A stretch of DNA of 60,614 nt from Phycisphaerales bacterium (lineage in GTDB: Bacteria; Planctomycetota; Phycisphaerae; Phycisphaerales; SM1A02): positions 1 through 60,614 of the forward strand of contig SIAK01000013.1 in assembly GCA_009691805.1 (NCBI GenBank). Direction: 5' to 3'. Position numbers and translations under genes: made by a program. Numbering within the stretch: position 1 is the stretch's first letter; the number at the start of each line of letters is the position of its first letter. The notes below the pieces were generated by a model. That model saw only the letters and a list, made by a program, of their open reading frames with translations. It was not told the DNA's origin and ran no database searches. Positions 37,067 through 45,821 of the stretch are shown here, one piece after another.

Positions 37067-38374
37067 ATGAGTCACGCACCGCAAGTAGATTTCTCTTCCA
37101 AGAACACCCAACTGGGTCCTGCCAGCCTCGTGCTGCGCAATGCGGCTGTCGGCATCGGCGTCGTGTGCCTCGGCGCTGGTGTGTATCTCGGAAAGTCGGG
37201 CGCATTCAACACCGACGCGCGCAGCTTCTGGAAGATGTATCTCGTCGCCTTCCTTTTCGGATTGACGATTTGCCTCGGTGGTTTGTTCTTCCTCATCATT
37301 CAATTCCTCACGCGCGCTGGTTGGAGTGTTGCTGTGCGACGCCCTGCGGAAGCGCTCGCGTCGAACCTCAAGTGGATTTGGCTGCTCTTCATCCCCGTGC
37401 TGTGGATGTTCTTCAACGGCACTGCAGCCACGCTCTTCCCATGGGCTGATCTCGCGACGCTTGAAGCGAATGACCCTGGCATCGCGCATGTTGTCGGGAA
37501 GAAGGTCGCGTTCTTGAACGCGAATTTCTTCCTTGTGCGCGCTGTGGTTTACTTTGCAGCGTGGGCGATGCTTGCGTGGTTCTTTACGAACAACAGCAGC
37601 CGTCAAGATCAAGATGGCGCGATGCACCGCACGCTCTCGATGCAGAAATGGTCGGGTCCTGCGGCGATCATCTTCGCACTCACGACGACATTCGCGGCGG
37701 TGGATTGGATCATGTCACTGTCGCCAGCGTGGTTCTCCACGATGTTCGGCGTGTACTTCTTCACTGGATGCGTGACGGGCGGATACGCATCGCTCGCACT
37801 CATCACCGTGCGACTCACGCGCCTTGGTTTGCTGAAAGGCATCGTCAGTGGCGAGCACTTGCAAGATCTCGGCAAGTTGCTCTTCGCCTTCGGCATGGTC
37901 TTCTGGGCGTACATCGGATTCAGTCAGTACATGCTCATCTGGTACGCGAATCTTCCGGAAGAAACAGGTTGGTTCCTCACGCGCCAAGTTGGTGGTTGGC
38001 TGCCTGTCACGCTGATGCTGCTCTTCGGTCACTTCATCATTCCGTTCGTCGGCATGATCAGTCGTTGGCCAAAGCGCTACGGCATTTCGCTTGCTGCTGC
38101 CTCGGTGTGGATGCTCTGCTTCCACTGGATCGATCTCTATTGGCTCGTGATGCCTGAGATTCCGAATGACATTGGAACGTTCGCAACCTACGGTGATCTC
38201 GTCGCGAAGTACGGCACGCAGCCGAATGGACTTGAGAATCCGCTGAATTACATCCTCACCGCAGGCGTTGCGTGCCTCGTCACGGCAGGTTCGATTGCGT
38301 ATCTCCAAGGTCGTTCGCTCGTGCCCACGCGCGATCCGCGTTTGCATGAGTCGCTCTCGTTTGAAAACGTCTGA
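37067..38374 (+). CDS. actF: alternative complex III subunit ActF, polytopic membrane protein
   Basis: The 435-aa protein has about ten membrane helices and is a diverged partner of ActC, with motifs such as AAVDWIMSLSPAWFSTMFGVYFF, FAFGMVFWAYIGFSQYMLIWYANLPEETGWF and HFIIPFVGMISRWPKR. The FSQYMLIWYANLPEE segment is highly conserved among ActF/quinol-polymerase-type subunits. It lies 52 nt after actE. It forms the membrane core with ActC and probably contributes to proton movement. Confidence 0.94.
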   Translation: MSHAPQVDFSSKNTQLGPASLVLRNAAVGIGVVCLGAGVYLGKSGAFNTDARSFWKMYLVAFLFGLTICLGGLFFLIIQFLTRAGWSVAVRRPAEALASNLKWIWLLFIPVLWMFFNGTAATLFPWADLATLEANDPGIAHVVGKKVAFLNANFFLVRAVVYFAAWAMLAWFFTNNSSRQDQDGAMHRTLSMQKWSGPAAIIFALTTTFAAVDWIMSLSPAWFSTMFGVYFFTGCVTGGYASLALITVRLTRLGLLKGIVSGEHLQDLGKLLFAFGMVFWAYIGFSQYMLIWYANLPEETGWFLTRQVGGWLPVTLMLLFGHFIIPFVGMISRWPKRYGISLAAASVWMLCFHWIDLYWLVMPEIPNDIGTFATYGDLVAKYGTQPNGLENPLNYILTAGVACLVTAGSIAYLQGRSLVPTRDPRLHESLSFENV

Positions 38375-38399
38375 TTCCGTTGCATTGAAGACTTTCGCT

Positions 38400-38744
38400 A
38401 TGAGCCACGAACTTCCTCCACACGTCACACTCACGGATGATCCTGAGCCAGGCATGACTTGGTTCTTATCGCTTGCAGGCACGATTGGTTTTGCTGCGAC
38501 CGTCATCGCAACCTGCGTGATGTTCTTCGCGATGCAAAACTCGTTCACGCAGACGCGCGTCATTGAAGAGTTGCCGGTTGAATCGTTCGAACTCGCGAAT
38601 GCGCAGAAGGAGCAGATCGCGCAGTACGGTCGCTTCATGGAACTCGGCAGCGACGACAAGACAACCGAGCGCATTCACATTCCGATTGATCAAGCGATGG
38701 ACATTCTCGTCGCGGATGCTGCAGCGAAGAAGACCGTCAAGTAA
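38400..38744 (+). CDS. small single-pass membrane protein between actF and sco
   Basis: The 114-aa protein has a short cytosolic N-terminus (SHELPPHVTLTDDPEPGMTW), one membrane helix (about residues 23-46) and an extracytoplasmic helical tail rich in Gln/Glu. I do not recognise a named family. Its place between actF (26 nt upstream) and the SCO gene (11 nt downstream) suggests an accessory subunit of ACIII or the oxidase, perhaps equivalent to ActG-type peptides. It has no Cys or heme motif outside the helix. Confidence 0.8.
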   Translation: MSHELPPHVTLTDDPEPGMTWFLSLAGTIGFAATVIATCVMFFAMQNSFTQTRVIEELPVESFELANAQKEQIAQYGRFMELGSDDKTTERIHIPIDQAMDILVADAAAKKTVK

Positions 38745-38755
38745 CCCGACCAGCC

Positions 38756-39619
38756 ATGATTTCCACGCGTTCCATCTTCAACTCCGCAGCACTCGCGCTC
38801 TCTTGCGCGCTGTTGTGGTGTGGCAACGTGCACGCGCAGTTGAACAACGGTGTGCCTGAAGAGTTGAAGGGCGTCGACATCATCGAGCATCTCGATGCAA
38901 CGCTTCCGCTTGACACCATTTTGACGAATGAAGCCGGACAGCCTGTGCGATTGGGCGAGTACTTCAAGCGCGATCGACCCGTGGTCTTGCAGATTGGGTA
39001 CATGAAGTGCCCGATGCTCTGCGGACTCGTGCTCAATGGCGCAGTCGATGCGTTCACCGAACTCGACTGGAGTATCGGCAACGAATACGAAGTCATCTGC
39101 CTCTCCATTGATCCGAGCGAAACTGCGGATCTCGCGCGTGCCAAGAAGGAAGGCTACGTCGCCGAGTACGGTCGGCCTGGCGCTTCGCAAGGATTCCATT
39201 TCCTCACGGGCAACGCCGGCGCTTCGAAGTCTGTCGCGGATGCAGTTGGATTTGAATTCCGCCGTCAAGCCAACGGCGACTATGCGCACGCGGCGGCGAT
39301 CTTCGTGATCACGCCCGATGGTCGCATCGGTCGCTACATCTACGGCACAAAGTTTGATCCACCCCAGTTGCGCATGGCGTTGCTCGAAGCCTCACAAGGC
39401 AAGATTGGTAGCACGCTTGATCGCTTCATTCTGTGGTGCCACATCTATGACCCCAATGCAGGCAGTTATGTCGTGGCAGCGATGCGCGTGATGCAAATCG
39501 CGGGCACGATCACGGTTGCCGTGGTGGGTGGCGGTCTCTTGTATTTCTGGCGTCGCGAACGACAACAAAGCCATGCGCGTGCTTTGGTGTCTCCGTCTGG
39601 CGCTCACGCGTCCGTTTGA
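38756..39619 (+). CDS. SCO1/SenC family copper chaperone
   Basis: The 287-aa protein has a signal peptide ending HAQ, then a thioredoxin-fold SCO domain with the copper ligands Cys85 and Cys89 in MKCPMLCG and His178 in DYAHAAAIF. A C-terminal membrane helix (about 245-268) anchors it. SCO proteins metallate the CuA site of subunit II, encoded immediately downstream. Planctomycete SCO proteins often carry this C-terminal anchor. The gene fits within the respiratory operon. Confidence 0.93.
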   Translation: MISTRSIFNSAALALSCALLWCGNVHAQLNNGVPEELKGVDIIEHLDATLPLDTILTNEAGQPVRLGEYFKRDRPVVLQIGYMKCPMLCGLVLNGAVDAFTELDWSIGNEYEVICLSIDPSETADLARAKKEGYVAEYGRPGASQGFHFLTGNAGASKSVADAVGFEFRRQANGDYAHAAAIFVITPDGRIGRYIYGTKFDPPQLRMALLEASQGKIGSTLDRFILWCHIYDPNAGSYVVAAMRVMQIAGTITVAVVGGGLLYFWRRERQQSHARALVSPSGAHASV

Positions 39620-39649
39620 GTGTCCCTTCCGTTTGAACCGAGTCGATCC

Positions 39650-40810
39650 ATGATTCACCTTCTGCTCCAGGCTACTTCCGAATCTCAAGGTCAGGCAGCG
39701 CTCAGCACGAGCGTGCCTGTGAGTCCAGCAGATTTTTGGCTGCCGGAAGGCGCGTCGACGGTCTCACCTCAGGTGGACTTCGCGTTCCAGTTCGTCATGT
39801 GGATCAGCTACTTCTTCTTTGTCCTCGTGATCGGACTGATGGTGTATTTCGCCATCAAGTATCGACAGCGGGGACGCGAGGTGTACGCGCGCGGCCCTTC
39901 GCATCACACGATGCTTGAGCTTGGTTGGACGATCCTCCCGACGATTCTTTGCGTGTTCATGTTCTGGTTTGGATTCCGCGGTTTCATCGATCTCGTGACG
40001 CCACCACAGAACGCGTATCAGATTGATGTCACGGCGCAGAAGTGGTTCTGGAACTTCCGCTATCCAACAGGCGCGACGAGCGCGGACTCCCATCTCTATG
40101 TTCCCGCCGGTCGTCCGGTGAAACTCGTCATGCGTTCGGAGGACGTGCTCCATGCGGTGTTCATCCCCGCGTTCCGCGTGAAGAAGGACATCGTGCCTGG
40201 TCGCTATGGAACATTGTGGTTCCAAACGGATCACGTCACGGAAGGTTGGAACGAGAGCGATCCAGAAAAGCAGAAGTTCCATCATCTCTTCTGCGCTGAG
40301 TATTGCGGCAAAGATCACTCGAAGATGTACGCGAAGGTGTTCGTGCTTCCGCAGGCGGACTTCGATCTTTGGCTCGAGAAGCAAGGTCGTTGGATGGACG
40401 AACTGAAGGGCGATGAGCTCTGGCAGGTCGCTGGTCCGAAGCTCTACGGTCGTTGCGCGTCGTGCCACACACTGAACGGCGGCGCGAGCACTGGCCCAAC
40501 CTGGCAGGGGCTGTGGACGCGCGTTTCTGGTGGCGCGGGCAGTGATGGCAAACTCGACAACGGCAAAGAAACGTACGCCTCGCTCATCGGTGCAGGCAAG
40601 GCATTCGAGAATCCCGAAACGTATGTTCGCAATTCAATCTTGAATCCAGGGCAACACATCGTCGTGCCATTCGGCAACGTGATGCCGACGTTCAAGGGAC
40701 AGCTCAACGACAAAGCGATCGACGCGATCATCGGCATGATGAAGAACCTCGATCAGTTCGACGCGAAGGGCAAGTTCATCGGCAGCGGCGTTACCGCTGC
40801 TGCGAAGTGA
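39650..40810 (+). CDS. coxB: cytochrome c oxidase subunit II with fused cytochrome c domain (caa3 type)
   Basis: The 386-aa protein has a signal or short N-terminal region, two membrane helices (about 45-70 and 85-110), the aromatic-rich [10 protein letters not shown] and a CuA domain with [10 protein letters not shown] and [12 protein letters not shown] (Cys215, Cys219, His, Met). A C-terminal class I cytochrome c domain follows with CASCH at 269-273 and ligand Met in GNVMPTFKG. It accepts electrons from ACIII and hands them to heme a. ATG 39650 is chosen over the GTG 30 nt earlier, which abuts the sco stop. Confidence 0.95.
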   Translation: MIHLLLQATSESQGQAALSTSVPVSPADFWLPEGASTVSPQVDFAFQFVMWISYFFFVLVIGLMVYFAIKYRQRGREVYARGPSHHTMLELGWTILPTILCVFMFWFGFRGFIDLVTPPQNAYQIDVTAQKWFWNFRYPTGATSADSHLYVPAGRPVKLVMRSEDVLHAVFIPAFRVKKDIVPGRYGTLWFQTDHVTEGWNESDPEKQKFHHLFCAEYCGKDHSKMYAKVFVLPQADFDLWLEKQGRWMDELKGDELWQVAGPKLYGRCASCHTLNGGASTGPTWQGLWTRVSGGAGSDGKLDNGKETYASLIGAGKAFENPETYVRNSILNPGQHIVVPFGNVMPTFKGQLNDKAIDAIIGMMKNLDQFDAKGKFIGSGVTAAAK

Positions 40811-40880
40811 TGAAGTAATTAATCAAGTTGGGCGCGCTTGCGGCGCAGGTACAGAGCAATTGACAGACGGACGCGAAGCC

Positions 40881-42560
40881 ATGACCACGCTGACTCCTTC
40901 AGGCCACGCAGCATCGACCGACAACTACCTCACGTTTACGCGTGGGATCAAGTCGTGGATGTTCACGCTCGATCACAAACGTATCGGCGTGATGTATCTC
41001 ATCTCGGTGCTCGCTTCATTCTTCGTGGGTGGACTCTTCGCGCTCATCGTTCGCACGAAGTTGCTCACGCCAGGTGAAGTGACGTGGATTGACGCGGATC
41101 AGTACAACCAAGCCTTCACGCTGCACGGCGCGATCATGGTCTTCCTCGTCATCATCCCGAGCATTCCGGGTGCGCTCGGAAACTTTGTGCTTCCGATCAT
41201 GCTCGGCGCGAAGGACGTCGCGTTCCCGAGGTTGAATCTCTTTAGTTACTACCTCTGGATTACGGGCGCGCTCCTTTCTGTGTACGCGCTCCTCGCCGGT
41301 GGTTTCGATACGGGTTGGACTTTCTACACGCCCTACAGCACAAGCACCGAAACCGCGGGCGTCATTCCCGTTGTCATGGGTGTGTTCGTTCTTGGCTTCA
41401 GTTCGATCTTCACCGGTTTGAACTTCGTCGTCACGATTCACAAACTGCGCCCACCGGGCATGACTTGGTTCCGCATGCCGCTCTTGCTGTGGGCGCTCTA
41501 CGCGACGGCACTCATTCAAGTGCTCGCGACACCAGTGCTCGGCATCACGCTGCTCTTGCTCATCATCGAGCGCGCGTTCGGCATCGGCATCTTTGATCCG
41601 GGAATGGGCGGCGATCCCGTGCTCTTCCAACACTTCTTCTGGTTCTACTCGCACCCTGCGGTGTACATCATGATCCTGCCAGGCATGGGCATCATCAGCG
41701 AGATCATCGCGGTGCACAGCCATCGCCAGATCTTCGGCTACCGCTTCATTGCGTTCAGTTCGATTGCGATCGCGGTCTTCAGTTTCTTGGTGTGGGGGCA
41801 CCACATGTTCACGAGTGGTCAATCGCCGCTCATGAATGTCGTCTTCTCTTTCATCACGTTCTCGGTGGCGATTCCATCAGCGATCAAGGTTTTCAATTGG
41901 CTCGCGACGTTGTACAAGGGCGCGATCGCGTTGAACACCGCGATGCTCTACGGGCTTGCGTTCATGTTCCTCTTCACGATCGGTGGACTCACAGGTCTTC
42001 CGCTCGGCACGCTGAACACGGATATCCATCTGCACGACACGTACTTCGTTGTCGCGCACTTTCACTACGTCATGATGGGCTCCGCGCTCATCGCGATGAT
42101 CGGTGGCATTCACCATTGGTGGCCGAAGATGTTCGGCGTGATGTTCAGCGAGTTCTGGGGACGCATTGGATGCACGCTGGTGTTCGTTGGATTCAACGTC
42201 GCCTTCTTCACACAGTTCATGCTTGGTTCGCAGGGCATGCCGCGCCGCTACTACCAGTATCAGCCTGAATTCCAGACCTACCACATCGTCTCGACGATGG
42301 GCGCGTACTGCATGGCGCTCGGCTTCTTCCTCACGGGCGCGTATCTCTTGCATTCACTTTTCTTCGGGAAGAAGGCACCCGCGAATCCGTGGGGCGGCCG
42401 AAGTCTTGAGTGGCAATGCACGTCACCGCCTCCGCACGACAACTTTTCGACAACGCCCTCGGTGGGCAATCCGTACGACTTCTCTGATCTCCGCTGGAAT
42501 GAAGCGGAGCAAGGTTACGAAGTCGATCCCAACGCGGCTCCCGCCAAAGACACGCACTGA
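40881..42560 (+). CDS. coxA: cytochrome c oxidase subunit I
   Basis: The 559-aa protein has twelve helices with all metal ligands: FTLHGAIM (heme a), [16 protein letters not shown] (CuB His and cross-linked Tyr region), WGHHMF (two CuB His) and [15 protein letters not shown] (heme a3 and heme a). The YSHPAV form in place of GHPEV marks an A2-type oxidase, in which Tyr-Ser replaces the D-channel Glu. This agrees with the caa3-type subunit II. The start at ATG 40881 is preferred to one 21 nt upstream. Confidence 0.97.
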   Translation: MTTLTPSGHAASTDNYLTFTRGIKSWMFTLDHKRIGVMYLISVLASFFVGGLFALIVRTKLLTPGEVTWIDADQYNQAFTLHGAIMVFLVIIPSIPGALGNFVLPIMLGAKDVAFPRLNLFSYYLWITGALLSVYALLAGGFDTGWTFYTPYSTSTETAGVIPVVMGVFVLGFSSIFTGLNFVVTIHKLRPPGMTWFRMPLLLWALYATALIQVLATPVLGITLLLLIIERAFGIGIFDPGMGGDPVLFQHFFWFYSHPAVYIMILPGMGIISEIIAVHSHRQIFGYRFIAFSSIAIAVFSFLVWGHHMFTSGQSPLMNVVFSFITFSVAIPSAIKVFNWLATLYKGAIALNTAMLYGLAFMFLFTIGGLTGLPLGTLNTDIHLHDTYFVVAHFHYVMMGSALIAMIGGIHHWWPKMFGVMFSEFWGRIGCTLVFVGFNVAFFTQFMLGSQGMPRRYYQYQPEFQTYHIVSTMGAYCMALGFFLTGAYLLHSLFFGKKAPANPWGGRSLEWQCTSPPPHDNFSTTPSVGNPYDFSDLRWNEAEQGYEVDPNAAPAKDTH

Positions 42561-42580
42561 CTGCACACGAAGGACGAGCC

Positions 42581-43588
42581 TTGAGTACCGCTTCTACAAG
42601 TACAACTTCGACAACTGCGCACGCAGATCATGCTCATGATCATGCTCATGATCATGCTCATGATCATGATCATGGCGAGCACGCGAAGTATCCATTCCTC
42701 GCGCACCACTTTGACTCGCCGAAGCAGCAGTTTGACTCTGCCAAGTTTGGCATGTGGCTCTTCCTCGCCACCGAAGTTTTATTCTTCGGTGGCTTGTTTG
42801 TCGCGTACGCAGTGTTGCGCATGCTGCATCCTGAAGTGTTCGCGTACGCGAGCCACTACCTCGACACGATCCTCGGCGGCATCAACACGCTCGTGCTCAT
42901 CGCGTCGAGCTTTACGATGGCAATGGCGGTGCGATTCGCGCAAACCAATAAGCGCATTCCGCTGATCATCTGCCTGCTCCTCACGCTCGCGGGCGCCATC
43001 GGCTTCATGGTCATCAAGTACTTCGAGTACACGCACAAGATCCATGAGAATCTCATCATGGGTCCGGGCTTCTATCGCCCTGTCGATGAACAGGAAGCAA
43101 AGATTGCGATGACGGATCCAGGCACGCCTGCGCCGGTGTTGCAACTCGAAGCTCCTGCGGTCACACCTGCGACGGGCGCGATGTCTGCGGTGCTCACGCC
43201 ACTGCCTCCCGTGGATAAGACTTCCGTCATTGCACCACTCGCGGGTCCGAGCGGTGTAGTCGATCTCGCAGGCACCACGCCCGCACAACGAAGTCAGTAC
43301 GCGGAGTCCGCGATTCATGAGAAGCCGACCGAAGGCACGCCGCATCTTCTTGATCCGAAACTGCCCCCGAGCACCCACCAGTTTTTCGCGATCTATTACT
43401 GCATGACAGGATTGCACGGCATTCACGTCATCGTCGGCATTGGTGTTATCAGTTGGCTCGTGTGGGGATCCTTCAAGGGTCGCTACAACAGCGACCACTA
43501 CACGCCCATCGATCTTGTCGGTCTTTACTGGCACGTCGTCGACTTGGTGTGGATCTTCCTCTTCCCGCTTTTCTACCTCATTCACTGA
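42581..43588 (+). CDS. coxC: cytochrome c oxidase subunit III with His-rich N-terminus and Pro/Ala-rich insertion
   Basis: The 335-aa protein starts at TTG 42581 with AAGGA 7 nt upstream. Residues 13-35 are a His-Asp/Ala repeat. A subunit III core follows (FGMWLFLATEVLFFGGLFVAY; IYYCMTGLHGIHVIVGIG; YWHVVDLVWIFLFPLFYL). Between helices 3 and 4, about 95 residues (165-262) rich in Pro, Ala, Thr and Val form an extracytoplasmic insertion not found in typical subunit III. It sits 20 nt after coxA. Confidence 0.94.
   Translation: MSTASTSTTSTTAHADHAHDHAHDHAHDHDHGEHAKYPFLAHHFDSPKQQFDSAKFGMWLFLATEVLFFGGLFVAYAVLRMLHPEVFAYASHYLDTILGGINTLVLIASSFTMAMAVRFAQTNKRIPLIICLLLTLAGAIGFMVIKYFEYTHKIHENLIMGPGFYRPVDEQEAKIAMTDPGTPAPVLQLEAPAVTPATGAMSAVLTPLPPVDKTSVIAPLAGPSGVVDLAGTTPAQRSQYAESAIHEKPTEGTPHLLDPKLPPSTHQFFAIYYCMTGLHGIHVIVGIGVISWLVWGSFKGRYNSDHYTPIDLVGLYWHVVDLVWIFLFPLFYLIH
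42626..42675 (+). repeat. 6-nt repeat run encoding the His-rich N-terminus of coxC
   Basis: Alternating CATGAT and CATGCT units encode DHAHDHAHDHAHDHDHG. The same hexamers form the 3' tails of actB and actC. Confidence 0.8.
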
Positions 43589-43613
43589 TCCTGCATCGAC
43601 GGAACGAATCGCC

Positions 43614-44027
43614 ATGCACTCTGACGCAACTCCATCTTCTCACGATAGCCACGCCGAGGGTCATCCTCTCGTCGGCCACCTCGTGCCTGTTTCCACGCTG
43701 CTCCTCACGGGCGGCGCGCTCGTCGCGCTGACGGTGATGACCATCGCGGTGCACTATGTGGATCTCGGCGAGGCGAACATCTACATCGCGCTTGTGATCG
43801 CAGGCATCAAGGCAACGCTCGTGTGCCTCTTCTTCATGCACTTGCGTTGGGATCGTCCCTTCAATCTCTTGGTGCTTGTGGCGGCGATGCTGTTCGTCGT
43901 CTTGATGATGTCCTTCTCGATGATGGATGTCGACGCGAACTCGTACGCGTTTGACAAGGGCAATCCGAAAACCGTGCAGACGTATCTTGATCAGAATGCG
44001 AAGTTTGCGCCTATCACTTCGAAGTGA
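43614..44027 (+). CDS. cytochrome c oxidase subunit IV-like protein
   Basis: The 137-aa protein has three membrane helices and the subunit IV signature: VHYVDLGEANIYIALVIAGIKATLVCLFFMHLRWD (split here into IYIALVIAGIKATLVCLFF and MHLRWDRP). This is the prokaryotic COX4/caa3 CoxD type. It follows coxC by 25 nt. The C-terminal 35 residues after the last helix are soluble and unusually long. It likely stabilises the oxidase. Confidence 0.92.
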   Translation: MHSDATPSSHDSHAEGHPLVGHLVPVSTLLLTGGALVALTVMTIAVHYVDLGEANIYIALVIAGIKATLVCLFFMHLRWDRPFNLLVLVAAMLFVVLMMSFSMMDVDANSYAFDKGNPKTVQTYLDQNAKFAPITSK

Positions 44028-44060
44028 CGCGCAGGACATGTTTCGCTGGTGGAAGTACGC

Positions 44061-44687
44061 ATGAAGCTCTTCCCGACTCTCTTCTCAGCGAACGCACGGG
44101 TCACGCCGTTTGGTGATGCAAGCGCTCGCCTCGACGCGGGTCGTATGGGAATGTGGATCTTCCTCGCTGTCCTTGCGCTGCTTTTTCTTTCGGCGATCTT
44201 CGGCTATCTCTTCGTGCGCATCGAGAATGCCGCAACGTGGATGCAAGGAAGTCCGCCACCGCCGCCCGCGATTCTCTTGTCAAGCACGGCGGCGCTCCTG
44301 TTGAGTAGTTGGACGATGCACTGCGCGTTGCGCGCGGCGCAGAGGGGCGACAAGACGCAAGGCAAGTGGATGCTCGCAACGCTTGCGCTCGCGTTGCTCT
44401 TCCTCGTTTTACAGGCATTCGCATGGGTGCAACTGATTCAATTGCATCTCACGAACCCGTTCACGACAGGTCTGTATGCGTGGATGTTCTATGTGTTGAC
44501 GGGTCTGCATGCGCTCCATGTCTTTGGCGGGCTCGTGCCGCTGTGCGCCACGACCGCGCGCGCGCGGCGCTGCGAATATGGACCGAATGATTTCGGAGGC
44601 GCGCTGTACACCGCGATGTACTGGCACTTCCTTGACGGTGCGTGGATCGTTCTCTACATCACGCTGCTGCTCGGATCGTCCTCATAG
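44061..44687 (+). CDS. second heme-copper oxidase subunit III-like protein
   Basis: The 208-aa protein has five or six helices and subunit III features (GRMGMWIFLAVLALLFLSAIFGYL, YVLTGLHALHVFGGL, AMYWHFLDGAWIVLYITLLL). It is a paralogue of coxC without His-rich or inserted segments. ATG 44061 follows GGAAG at good spacing; a GTG 12 nt earlier is possible. Having both in one operon suggests one belongs to the complex core and the other is accessory. Its stop overlaps that of the convergent DUF3179 gene by 6 nt. Confidence 0.9.
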   Translation: MKLFPTLFSANARVTPFGDASARLDAGRMGMWIFLAVLALLFLSAIFGYLFVRIENAATWMQGSPPPPPAILLSSTAALLLSSWTMHCALRAAQRGDKTQGKWMLATLALALLFLVLQAFAWVQLIQLHLTNPFTTGLYAWMFYVLTGLHALHVFGGLVPLCATTARARRCEYGPNDFGGALYTAMYWHFLDGAWIVLYITLLLGSSS

Positions 44688-45821
44688 CGGCAGAATTGTG
44701 CTCGCTGCAGTTGGATCGAAGAACGCGCGGTATGCAAAGAGCAAGCAGGGGATCGACAGCAACGGTTGACCATCGCGGCGATGGACTCGCGCGACACCAG
44801 GTCCTTCAGGCAAGACGACATCGAGCAACACGCCATCGACATCCACGCTCGCGGTGCGCAGAACACCCGAAGTCGAAACGGGCAGCAAGCGCTCAATCGA
44901 GAGCGCGTGCCACTTTGCGTTCACGAACACGGCGATGCAGGGCGACTTCAGTGAGAGCTTGAGTTGTGCGAGTTCTTCGCGAGTTGGAATCGGATCGACA
45001 GGAAAATCCAAGCGCGGCGAAAGATAGTTACGCGCGTAGGAGATGGTCTTGTAGCGACGGATCGCGCCAAGGTCCCGCTCAGGCATCGTCGTCATGGGAT
45101 ACGCGCGCAGCCAGTCCGACCATGTCGTCGTGCATCCACCCGTCAACGGCGAGAGCTTCGTGCCCTTCGCTGCGTACGGACCGCTGATCGCTTCCATCAA
45201 GAGTGGACTCCACAAACTGGGCGCGTGCGTGTTTGGATCTGTTCCGACTGGCGCGCGGTCGTAGCAGAGCAAACTAGATTCGCAGAGCAATCCACTCACG
45301 TTGAACTGCAGAACTGTTCCATCGACGGTGCGAAGAAACGCGACGGGCGCATCGCAGAATGGGGAGTACGCGACGACGATTGGATCGCCGCCAAGCACAT
45401 CGTTGATGACTTCATGGCCGTTGAGCAACGCGATCGGATACGCGCGCGCTTCGCCGTTGTGCACGAGTCCAAAGACGCGATCTTTGCTGACGACGTAGCG
45501 ACTGCGATGTGATTCGTTGTAGATCGCCTGCTCGCTGCCGCGAATGATTTTCGAAACATCAAGGGCAGGTAAGAAGTCGCGCGCGTTGCCCGAAGGCTGC
45601 AGCGCGCTGCGTTCGACGAGCAACGGTTCAAGCCCGAATCCGTAACTATCGATGGTGTGTCCATCACCGAGATGGCGTTTGCCTAAGAGTGGCGCGAGCG
45701 TTGCCCACACAATCACACCGAGTACGAGCGCGATCGCGAGCACAATCACCCATCCACCACCGCGCATGGTCAGCGTGGGCGAAGGCGCGGAAGTGCTGCT
45801 TTTCTCGGTGGTTTCGCTCAC
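44682..45821 (-). CDS. DUF3179 domain membrane-anchored protein
   Basis: The 379-aa protein has one N-terminal membrane helix (about 22-45) and an extracytoplasmic DUF3179 domain: YPIALLNGHEVINDVLGGDPIVVAYSPFC (in parts), LQFNVSGLLCESSLLCYDR and TLWSP-like SLWSPLL. Function of this family is unknown; the conserved Cys in SPFC and LLCESSLLCYD suggest a metal or disulfide. Its start overlaps the ctaB stop (ATGA), so it is cotranscribed with heme O synthase, hinting at a link to oxidase assembly. Confidence 0.85.
   Translation of the reverse strand: MSETTEKSSTSAPSPTLTMRGGGWVIVLAIALVLGVIVWATLAPLLGKRHLGDGHTIDSYGFGLEPLLVERSALQPSGNARDFLPALDVSKIIRGSEQAIYNESHRSRYVVSKDRVFGLVHNGEARAYPIALLNGHEVINDVLGGDPIVVAYSPFCDAPVAFLRTVDGTVLQFNVSGLLCESSLLCYDRAPVGTDPNTHAPSLWSPLLMEAISGPYAAKGTKLSPLTGGCTTTWSDWLRAYPMTTMPERDLGAIRRYKTISYARNYLSPRLDFPVDPIPTREELAQLKLSLKSPCIAVFVNAKWHALSIERLLPVSTSGVLRTASVDVDGVLLDVVLPEGPGVARVHRRDGQPLLSIPCLLFAYRAFFDPTAASTILPL

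Noticed and set aside
41016-41822. 268-aa minus-strand frame inside coxA
   Set aside because: His/Arg/Glu-rich antisense of membrane helices; coxA itself has every metal ligand.
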